Below the pieces are notes generated by a model. That model was not told where the DNA came from. It worked only from the letters and a program-made list of their open reading frames with translations, and searched no databases. Below, piece by piece: positions 15,739 to 24,900 of a stretch of DNA of 45,444 nucleotides; position 1 is the stretch's first letter, and each line of letters opens with the position of its first letter. Source of the DNA: an uncultured Clostridia bacterium (GTDB taxonomy: Bacteria; Bacillota; Clostridia; Christensenellales; Borkfalkiaceae); contig CANRGR010000005.1 of the NCBI GenBank assembly GCA_947630245.1, positions 1 through 45,444 of the forward strand. Reading direction: 5' to 3'. Position numbers and translations under genes: made by a program.

Positions 15739-17010
15739 ATGAATCAATATCTCGACGACGCGGTCAAAAGTATTGCGGAAAGCATCCGTTTCGATTCCTC
15801 CATTGCAAAACATTCAAAGGAATATCCCTTCGGCAAGGGCGCGGCGGACTGTCTCGGACATTTTCTGACGCTCGCCGAAACGCTCGGGTTTGAAACGCAC
15901 AATTACGACAACTATATCGGCGAAGTGATTTTCGGGGAAGGACCGGAAGAATTCGCAATCCTGTGCCATCTCGACGTCGTGCCGGCGGGAGACGGCTGGA
16001 CGAAGGATCCGTTCGGCGGAACCGTCGAGGACGGGAAGATCTGGGGGCGCGGCGCAACGGACGACAAGGGACCCGCCGTCTGTTCCCTGTACGCCTTGAA
16101 GGCGTTGAAGGACAAGGGCTTCCGCCCGCGCAAAAAGATCAAACTCATCGTCGGCTGCAACGAAGAGAGCGGTTGGGGATGTATCGAACATTACAACGAA
16201 GTCGCCACGATGCCGGAGACGGGAATCTCGCCCGACGCGGATTTCCCCGTCATCTATGCGGAAAAGGGCATTTTGCAGCTCCGTCTGCACTTTCCCCTGC
16301 CCCGTGCGCCCTTCCTTCATCTCGAAGGCGGACATCAGGCGAATATGGTATGCGATCACTGCGAGGCGACTCCCCGTTCCCTCACGCTCACAAAGACGCA
16401 GGAACTCGGGCTCTCCGTCCGTCACAAAAAAATCATCGCAACGGGAAAGAGCGCGCATGGCTCCACGCCCGAACTCGGCGAGAACGCCATTCTGCCCATT
16501 CTGAAATTCTTCGAGGGCAAGAGCGAAGTCGTACGGAGAGTGATCGACTGCGTTTTCAACGACATCTACGGGCTCCGCGAGCTCGAAGACGAGACGGGCA
16601 AGCTCACCATGTCCCCCAATATCATCAAATATCGGAAGGGACAGCTCCTCGTCGGCGTGGATATCCGCTATCCCGCCACGATTCCCGTGGAGAAAGTGCT
16701 CGAAAAGATTGCGCAGTTCGGCGTAAAATACGAGACCGTGCATTTCCAGCCCCCGCTCTTCAACGACAAGAACGGCGAGCTCGTGCAGACTCTTCTCACC
16801 GTCTACGAGCTCTGTTCGGGAAAGAAGGCGGAACCGATTGCCATCGGCGGCGGAACGTACGCCCGCGCGCTGAAATACGGCGCGGCGTTCGGTCCCGAGA
16901 TGCCGGGCGACGAACCCGTCATTCACATGGCGGACGAATATATCCGGATTGATCGCGTCGAATTTCTGCTGAACGTCTATGAGGCGGCAATCGAGCGTCT
17001 GACGAAATGA
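15739..17010 (+). CDS. M20 family dipeptidase, PepV/Sapep type
   Basis: 423 residues; a cytoplasmic metallopeptidase expected to split dipeptides for amino-acid recycling. Metal-site stretches are in order: CHLDVVPAGDGW (His77, catalytic Asp79), GRGATDDKGP (bridging Asp108), GCNEESGWGC (catalytic Glu142 and metal Glu143), ISPDADFPVIYAEKG (metal Asp), and IHMADEYI near the C-terminus (last His). The DADFPVIYAEKG stretch is characteristic of PepV/Sapep enzymes rather than of succinyl-diaminopimelate desuccinylase. At 423 residues it is slightly short of the roughly 460-470 of PepV, with the missing length in the lid domain. It has a consensus promoter and its own terminator, so it should be well expressed alone. 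The exact substrate range cannot be read from sequence. Confidence 0.92.
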   Translation: MNQYLDDAVKSIAESIRFDSSIAKHSKEYPFGKGAADCLGHFLTLAETLGFETHNYDNYIGEVIFGEGPEEFAILCHLDVVPAGDGWTKDPFGGTVEDGKIWGRGATDDKGPAVCSLYALKALKDKGFRPRKKIKLIVGCNEESGWGCIEHYNEVATMPETGISPDADFPVIYAEKGILQLRLHFPLPRAPFLHLEGGHQANMVCDHCEATPRSLTLTKTQELGLSVRHKKIIATGKSAHGSTPELGENAILPILKFFEGKSEVVRRVIDCVFNDIYGLRELEDETGKLTMSPNIIKYRKGQLLVGVDIRYPATIPVEKVLEKIAQFGVKYETVHFQPPLFNDKNGELVQTLLTVYELCSGKKAEPIAIGGGTYARALKYGAAFGPEMPGDEPVIHMADEYIRIDRVEFLLNVYEAAIERLTK

Positions 17011-17027
17011 CCGACCGAGACAGAAGT

Positions 17028-17052
17028 CCCTCCCGCACGGGAGGGCTTTTTT
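17028..17052 (+). terminator. Rho-independent terminator of the dipeptidase gene
   Basis: Stem CCCTCCC / GGGAGGG, loop GCAC, followed by CTTTTTTG. Confidence 0.93.
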
Positions 17053-17155
17053 GTTTTGCGGGGAAACCATCCCGCAAAAGGCGGCGGGGTGTGCGGGGCA
17101 GGGGCGGAAATCGCGCGTTCTTTCGATTCTTTATATCAAAATCCGCACTCCGCCC

Positions 17156-17184
17156 TTGCAAAGCGGAGCACGGTATGGTATAAT
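17156..17184 (+). promoter_or_regulatory. Sigma-A promoter of the NRPS operon
   Basis: -35 TTGCAA, 17-base spacer, -10 TATAAT preceded by TGG (extended -10), 59 bases before the MATE ATG. No other promoter is evident between the three genes, so this probably drives transporter, NRPS and PPTase together. Confidence 0.88.
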
Positions 17185-17243
17185 GGAATCCATAGGTCGT
17201 CGTGGCGTCGAAACGAAACCAAATCCGCTTCGGAAGAAAAATA

Positions 17244-18986
17244 ATGAAACAGCTCTCCCTGCAAAGGAACGGAAAAATCTTACAGAAAACATATCTGAGG
17301 TATTTCTTCCCCACCGTGCTCACCGCGATGGCGACCAATATCGCCGTTTTTGCCGACTCCATTCTGGCGGGAAATCTCCTGGGCGGGGAGGCGCTTGCGG
17401 CGATCAACCTGCTCTCCCCCGTCACGCAGCTCTATTTTGCGCTGACGGTTCTCCTCGGCTTGGGCGCCTCCACCGTGATCACCGCCGCCAGAGGAAAGAA
17501 CGACTCCGAATCCGCCGACCGCGCCTTTACGTCCGTCATTCTCCTCGCCGCGGCGATCTCCGCCGTCCTTCTTGCCGTCCAGCTCCCCCTTGCGCGCCCG
17601 ATCTGCGGCGTGCTTTCCGGCGATCCCCGTCTCATAGATCTTTCCTACCGTTATTATTTTCCCTTCATTCTCGGAACGCCGCTCCAAATCGCCCTTCTGT
17701 GCTCGGTGTATTTTGTGCGCGTCGACGGGCACCCCAACTATTCCTCCGCGGCGGTGATTGCCGCAAACGGCATCAATCTCTTCATGGATTACCTTCTCAT
17801 GGGCGTTGCAAAAATGGGAATTGCGGGGTCTGCGGTTGCCACGATCGTCGGAAATGCGGTGGGGCTTGCGATGATCGCCGTTTTTTATCTCATGGGCAAG
17901 GGGCGAGAACGCTTCCTTTTCTCAATCTTCAAATCTCCCCGCGCGTTCGGGAACAGCGTGCTGTCCGTCCTCTCCACGGGGCTCAGCGGCGCGGCGGGGA
18001 CGGCGCTCATCGTGCCGAAAATGTTTTTCCTCAACTATTTTGTACAGCGCATGGGCGGAAGCGACGCGATGGTCGTCTACTCGGTCTGTTCCTCCGCGAG
18101 CGTGATCGTCTCCATGTTCATCACGGGCGCGGCGCAGGCGATGATCCCCATCGTCTCCGTCTGCTATGCGGAAAAGGACTACGACGGCGTGAAGTACACC
18201 TTGAAACGGGCGGCGCTCGTCATGCTCCTTTGCAGTGCGGCGGTGACTGCCTTTGCCATGATTTATCCCGAGGGACTTGCCGCGGTGTTCGGATTCCGCG
18301 ATCCCGCCCTGCGCGGCGAAATGGTCTCCGCGCTCCGCATTTACGCCGTCTCTTTCCCCTTTTTGGCGTTCTCGTTTTTGATTCTCTATTACGATCTCGC
18401 CGTGAAGCGGAAAGGACTCTCTTTGATCTCCGCGGTGCTCGGCAACATCGCCCTGCAAATCCCCGTCACCGCTCTCTTCGGCGCCGTTTGGGGAATTGAG
18501 GGCGTGTGGTACTCCTTCTTTGCGGCGCAGGCGCTCGCCCTGCTTCTCTCCCTGCTCTCCGCCTTCCTCTTTTCGAAGATCAAAAAGAACGTCGGCGGAT
18601 TCTATCTCCTGCCCAAGACGGGCGGGGCGCTCTTCTCCCTTTCTTACTACGCGACGGCGGAGACCGCCGCTAAGGTCTCCGAACTACTTCAAACCAAGTT
18701 TTCCGCCTCTTTCGATCCCCTCCGCGCGAACAAACTCGCCGTCGCGGTCGAGGACTACACCGTCTGTCTGATCCGGAAGAGCGGACGCGGACGGGTGGGG
18801 GTCGACGTTTTGCTCTATGCGGATCCCGCCTTCTCTGTCGTCATCCGTGACGACGGCGCGGAGCAAAACCCGCTCGAAGGCGAAGAGGAGCCCTTCTCCC
18901 CCGCCGACGTCGTGAAGGACGTCGCAGACAACATCGCCTATTCCTCCGTGCTCGGAATGAATAAATTTTCTTTTGAAGTCAGGTGA
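17244..18986 (+). CDS. MATE-family exporter with C-terminal GHKL/SpoIIAB-like domain
   Basis: 580 residues. Residues about 10-450 form a twelve-helix MATE transporter, a cation-coupled exporter of small organic molecules: the two halves begin with FFPTVLTAMATNIAVFADSI and GLSGAAGTALIVPKMFF, and LVQ/VFG-type helices follow. MATE proteins are usually about 450 residues; here about 130 more follow. That tail (KLAVAVEDYTVCLIR, FSVVIRDDGAEQNP, DVVKDVADNIAYSSVLGMN) lines up with anti-sigma-factor ATPases of the SpoIIAB/RsbW type, but the N-box Asn is replaced (EDYTV for E-x-x-x-N), so ATP binding is doubtful. The ATG at 17244 with GGAAG is preferred over a GTG at 17202. Its stop overlaps the ribosome site of the NRPS gene, only four bases separate the genes, and it is the obvious candidate exporter of the NRPS product. 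Confidence 0.9.
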   Translation: MKQLSLQRNGKILQKTYLRYFFPTVLTAMATNIAVFADSILAGNLLGGEALAAINLLSPVTQLYFALTVLLGLGASTVITAARGKNDSESADRAFTSVILLAAAISAVLLAVQLPLARPICGVLSGDPRLIDLSYRYYFPFILGTPLQIALLCSVYFVRVDGHPNYSSAAVIAANGINLFMDYLLMGVAKMGIAGSAVATIVGNAVGLAMIAVFYLMGKGRERFLFSIFKSPRAFGNSVLSVLSTGLSGAAGTALIVPKMFFLNYFVQRMGGSDAMVVYSVCSSASVIVSMFITGAAQAMIPIVSVCYAEKDYDGVKYTLKRAALVMLLCSAAVTAFAMIYPEGLAAVFGFRDPALRGEMVSALRIYAVSFPFLAFSFLILYYDLAVKRKGLSLISAVLGNIALQIPVTALFGAVWGIEGVWYSFFAAQALALLLSLLSAFLFSKIKKNVGGFYLLPKTGGALFSLSYYATAETAAKVSELLQTKFSASFDPLRANKLAVAVEDYTVCLIRKSGRGRVGVDVLLYADPAFSVVIRDDGAEQNPLEGEEEPFSPADVVKDVADNIAYSSVLGMNKFSFEVR

Positions 18987-18990
18987 AAAA

Positions 18991-21900
18991 ATGAATGTCT
19001 TGCAAATGTTCTTCCCCACAGCCAACATGGATCTTCCCGCCGTCGTAGACTGCGACGGAAAGCGCGTGACGACTTACCGCGAACTGCTGCTGCTTGCCTC
19101 CGACGCGGCAAGAAAGCTGAAAGAAGCGGGCGTAAAACGGGGCGGTGCGGTGATCGTCCAGACGGCGCGCACGCGGGATTTTCTCGCCGCCGAACTCGGC
19201 GCGTTCCTTTTGGGCGCGGCGGCGATTCCGGCGCTTGAAAGCTATCCCGAAAATCGGGTCGCCATGATCGCCGAAAACGCGGGCGGAGCATTCCTTGCGC
19301 GCGGGAGGTTCTTCCCGCTGCGGGAGGCGGACGACGTGTTCCCCGCGGCGGAGATCGAAGAGGACGACGAGATCTTTCTCGTCTACACCTCCGGTTCCAC
19401 GGGAAAGCCGAAGGGCGTCGTCTACACGCTGAAATCGTTCGTGGCGGCGTATGAGCGCTCCAACCTCCATGTCCGCGACATCTCTCCTCTCCGTTTCGGC
19501 GCTTCCGCTCCGTTCACCTTTATCGCAAGCGTTGTCGAATGTTACACGACGCTCTCGCTCGGCGGCTGCGTTCATCTCCTCTCGAACGAGACGCGCTCCG
19601 ATATCGGACGTTTGGAGACATACTATGCCGAGCACGGCATCACAATCGGATTTATGAGCCCCAAAGTTCTGAAACTGTTCCAAAAGAAGGGCGACAGCCT
19701 CAAACGGATTCTCACGGGCAGCGAGCGGCTCTCGGATACCTACAAAGACGATTTCGAAGTCTATAATTGCTACTCCCAGAGCGAGGCGTTCGGGGTCTGT
19801 TCCTTCCTCGTCGACCGCGCCTATTCCAATACCCCCGTGGGAAAGCCTCTCCCGGGAGTGGATATCCTTCTCCTCGACGAAAAGGGCAATCCCGTACGCG
19901 ACGGGGAGGAGGGCGAGATCTGCGTGCGCGGCGTCTTTGCGGCGGGATATAAAAATATGCCCGAGGAGACGGACAGGGTCTTTGTCAAAGACGGCGATCT
20001 GACGATCGTGCACACGGGCGATATCGGGAAAAAGCTCCCCTCGGGCGATCTTCTGTTTGTCAACCGCAAGGACTGGATGGTCAAGATCAACGGACAACGG
20101 GTGGAACCGGGCGAAATCGAGAGCGCGCTTGCCGCGATCCCCGGGATCTCCCAGGCGGTGGTGAAACATTTCTCGCCGGATTCGGGGGCTTACCTTGCGG
20201 CTTACTACGTCTCGGAGAAAGAATTGAGCAAACGTTTCCTGCGCGAAACGCTTCTGAAAACCCTGCCCGCATACATGCTCCCCTCCTACTTCGTGCGGCT
20301 CGACAAGATGCCCGTCAACATCAACGGCAAGACCGACCGCACGGCGCTTAAACCGCCCGTTTTGGGCAAACGGAGCGCCTATGTAGAGCCCGAAAACGAC
20401 GCGGAACGGGCGTTGGCGGCGGCATTCGAGCAGGTGCTCGGCTGCGGCGTCGTGGGCGCGGAGGACGACTTTTTCGACCTCGGGGGAGATTCGATCAAGG
20501 CAATGCAGCTCCAAACCGTGTGCGGGCTTCCCGCTCTCTCCTCCTCCGCTGTGTTCCGCGGCAGAACGCCGCGCGGGATCGCCGCACTGCTTCCCGCCGA
20601 AACGGTCGATCCGTACGAAGAGGCGAGCGCCTCCGAATCGGATGTGAGCCCGCTCACGGCGGAACAGCTCGGCGTCTATGTCGCCTGCGTCAAGACGCCG
20701 GACGGGGTCATGTACAACAACCCCATTTCCTATGAACTTCCCGGGGGCGTGGACGAAACTCTTCTCGAACAGGCGCTCTGCGCCGTGGTGAAGGCGCATC
20801 CCGCGCTCAACCTTCGCATCGAGACAAGGGACGGCGTGCCCTGCATGGTCAAGGATCGCTCCGCCTTCCGCATGGAGCGCATCGAGGCGGAGGACGCGGA
20901 ATCCGCCATGCGGGCGTTTGTGCGCCCCTTCGACCTCTCGCAGGCGGGATTTTACAGATTCGCGCTCCTCAAAACGCAGGGCGCGCGCCATCTTCTCGCC
21001 GACTTCCATCATCTGATTTTCGACGGCACGTCGCTCGGCGTCATCTGCAAAGAGATCGCGCTCGCCTATCGCGGTCTGCCGCTCGAAGAGGAGCGGTATT
21101 CGATCTTCCTGTCGCATGACGTGGAAAAGCGCGCGGAGACGACGGAAGAGTACCGCAAAGCGCGCGATTTCTTCGCCCGCTCCCTCGAAAATACCGAGGC
21201 GTCCGCCGAATTTGCCGAGGACTGCGAAGCGGCGGAGCAGAGCGGCTGTCCCGCCGAAGAGATCGTCCGTCCGCTTACGATCCGCGTTCTTGACGCGGAG
21301 ACGTTCGCGCAGAACTGCGGCGTGACGCCCGCAAGCTGTTTCCTTGCCGCCTATGAATATTCGCTCGCGAAATTCTTGGGACAGACGGAGATCCTCGCCT
21401 ACACCGTGCATCACGGCAGAAGCGCCGCCGTCGCGGAGTCGGTGGGCATGTTCGTCAGGACCCTTCCCCTCTATGCGAAGATCGACGAGACCGCCCGCGT
21501 CGCCGATTTTGTGAAGAGCGCCGACAGGGCGCTCCGCGAGACGGTCGCGCACAGCGTCTATCCCTTCCATCATCTTGCCGAGGAATACGGGCTCTCGGCG
21601 GAATTTCTGTTCGCTTATCAGTCGGATTCGTTCAACGCCCTCTCGCTCGCGGGAGAACATATCCCCGCCCGCAATATCCCCGTAAAGAATGCGCTCTCCA
21701 AGTTCAATCTCATGCTCTTTAAGGAGGGAGACGGCTATTCCGTGCGCTGTTCCTACCGCTGCGATCTCTACCGGATGGAGACCGTGAGCTCCTTCCTGCG
21801 GCTGTTCGAAACGGTCGTCGGGCAGTTCTTCGAAGCCGGGACGCTGCAAGAGATCAAGCTGTGCGGGGAGGAAGAACTTCGTCTGCTCGACCGCTTCAAC

Positions 21901-24900
21901 GAGACTTCCGCAGAACCGCCCGCAGGCGGAAACGTTGTGGATCTTCTGCGCGCGCAGGCAAAGAGAACGCCCGAAAAAAGAGCGGTCGTGTTCGGCGAAA
22001 AGTCCTTCACCTATGCCATGCTCGACGACCTTTCGGACCGTCTCGCTTCGCGCCTTGTTTCGCTCGGCGTCAAGCGGGGGGACGTCGTCTCCGTGCTCAT
22101 CGGGCGGAACGAATATATGGCGATCGCCTCCATCGGCGTTTTGAAGGCGGGCGCCGCCTATCAGCCCCTCGATCCCTCCTATCCCGAGGAGCGGCTCAAC
22201 TTCATGATCGCGGACGCAGACGCCCGCCTTGTCATCACGGAGAGATCGCTCCGAAATCTCGTCTCCGAATTTGCGGGCGAGACGCTCTACACCGACGAAA
22301 TTCCCGCCCTTCCCGCGGCAGAATCTCTTCCCGCCTCCCCCTCGGCGGACGATCCCTTTATCCTGCTCTACACTTCGGGGTCGACGGGCACACCCAAAGG
22401 CTGCGTCCTCGATCACGGAAACCTCGTCGACTTCATCCTCTGGTATCACCGTTTCTACGGGCTCGGCGAGACGAGCCGCGTCGCCGCCTATGCGAGCTAC
22501 GGGTTCGACGCCTGCATGATGGATCTGTATCCCACGCTGACGACGGGAGCCGAACTGCATATTCTCGACGAGGCGATCCGTCTCGATCTCGTCGCCATCG
22601 GCAAGTACTTCAACGAGAACGGCATCACCAACGCCTTCATGACGACGCAAGTCGGCAGGGCGTTCGCCGCCTCCGTAAAAGCGGACACGCTGAAAACGCT
22701 CTCCGTCGGCGGAGAACAGCTCGTTCCCCTTCCGCCGCCCGAGGGCTATGCGCTCTATAACGCCTACGGTCCGACCGAATGCACCGTCTTTTCGACGATC
22801 CAAAAAGTCGACGCGCTCTATCGCCGCGTGCCGATCGGAAAACCCATCTCGGATTTTAAGGCGTATGTCCTCGACGCGCAGGGAAGAAGGCTTCCCGTCG
22901 GCGCGGCGGGAGAGCTGTATCTTGCGGGCAGACAGGTCTCCCGCGGATATCTCAACCGCCCCGAAAAGACGAAAGAGGCGTTTCTTCCCAATCCCTTCAC
23001 ACAGGAAAAGCCGTACGACAGAATGTACCGCACGGGCGACATCGTGAGATTTTTGCCAAACGGCGCTCTGGACTTTGCGGGACGGCGCGACGGGCAGGTG
23101 AAGATCCGCGGCTTCCGCATCGAACTCCCCGAAGTCGAGGGCGTGGTCCGCAGGTTCGAGGGTGTAACGGACGCGGCGGTGATCGCAATCGACGCCGCAA
23201 ACGGCGGCAAGGAACTCGCGGCGTTCCTTTCGGGTCCCTCCCCCATTGATCTCGACGCGCTGAAAGCCTTTATCGGCGCGGAAAAGCCGCCCTATATGAT
23301 TCCGTCCGTGATCGTGCAGATCCCCAAAATCCCGCTCAACGTCAACGGCAAAGTGGATCGCAAAAAATTGCTTCAACTCAAACCCGAGTCGAAGAAGGTT
23401 GAACGGGAGCGCCCGATGAGCTATCTCGAAACGGTCATCGCGCAGATCGTCGGAAAGATTCTCGGCACGGAAGCGCCGCCCTCCACCGAAAACCTTCTCC
23501 TGTACGGATTCAATTCCATCTCCGTGTTGCGCCTCGCCGTGGAGATCAACAAGGCGTTCGGATACGAATGCGACGTAAAGCAGATGATGAAGGGCGTGAG
23601 CGTCTTTTCGCTCTCCGACGAGATCGGAAGATATCTTCTGGAACATCGGAGCGGGGAGAAAACCCGCGAAGAGCACGTTCGCCGCAGCGTTCCCCTCTCG
23701 TCGAGCCAGTTCGGCGTCTATGCGGACAGCATGAAGCACCCCGGCTCCACCCTCTACAACATTCCGCTCATCTTCGCCTTCCCGAAGTCGTTCGACGCGG
23801 ACCGTCTCCAAGACAGCGTCGAAAAAGTTCTGCGCGCGCACCCCTATCTCGCGACGTCGGTCGCCGTGCAAAACGACGCGATCGTGCAAAATTTCTCGTC
23901 CGAACTCCATCCCGAAATCACCCGCCTCACCGTGACCGACGCGGAGGCGGAGACTTATACCGATTGCTTTGTGCGTCCCTTTGCGCTCTCCCGCCCTCCC
24001 CTCTACCGGATTGCCGTCCTCGAAGCGGAGAGCGCGGTTTGGCTGCTCATGGACTTCCACCACATCGTGTTCGACGGAGCGTCGGCGGATCTCTTGCTGA
24101 CGCAGCTCAAAACCGTCTATGAGGGCGGAACGATTCCGAACGAAGAGTATACCTATTTCGACTACGCCGCCGCGGAGGAAGAGCGGAAGGAGAGCGAAGA
24201 GTATGCCCGCGCCGAAAAATTCTTTGCGGACATGCTGAAAGACTGCGAATCCGCCTCCGAGCTCTCCCCCGACCTCGCCCGCGAACAGGCGATGGAGGGC
24301 TTTGCAGAGGAATTTCTTCCCATCGACGCCGAACAAATCACGGCGCCCGCCGCAAAGGAGGGGATCACGCCCGCCGCGTTCTGGCTCGCCGCCACGGGCT
24401 ATGCCCTCTCCCGCTTCGTCAACAGCCGGACCGTCTATCTCAATACGATCTCCAACGGCAGGAGCGACCTTAAAACCGCGAATTGCTTCGGCATGTTCGT
24501 GCGCACCCTGCCCGTCACGGTTCGGGTGGAGGAGGACAGCGTTCTCTCGTTTTTGAAAAAGACGGGAGGGACGCTTCGCGCCGTCATCGAGCACGAGATC
24601 TATCCCTACTCCGCCGTTTGCGAGAAATACTCCTATGCGCCCAACATCGTCTATGAATACCAGCTCGACGTCCTCGGCGAGCTCGTCATCGACAAAACGC
24701 CCATTCCCCAGAAGATTTTGCCGCCGAGCGAGACGAAGTTCAAACTCGCCGTGCACATCGAGAAAAGGAACGGCGCCGCCGGCGTGACGGTGCAATACGA
24801 CCCGTCGCTGTATTCGAAGGCGCTCATGCAGACGCTCGCGCGTTCGATCTGCAATGCGGGCGCGCGCATGTCGGAAGATCTTACATCCCCCGTGAGAAAG

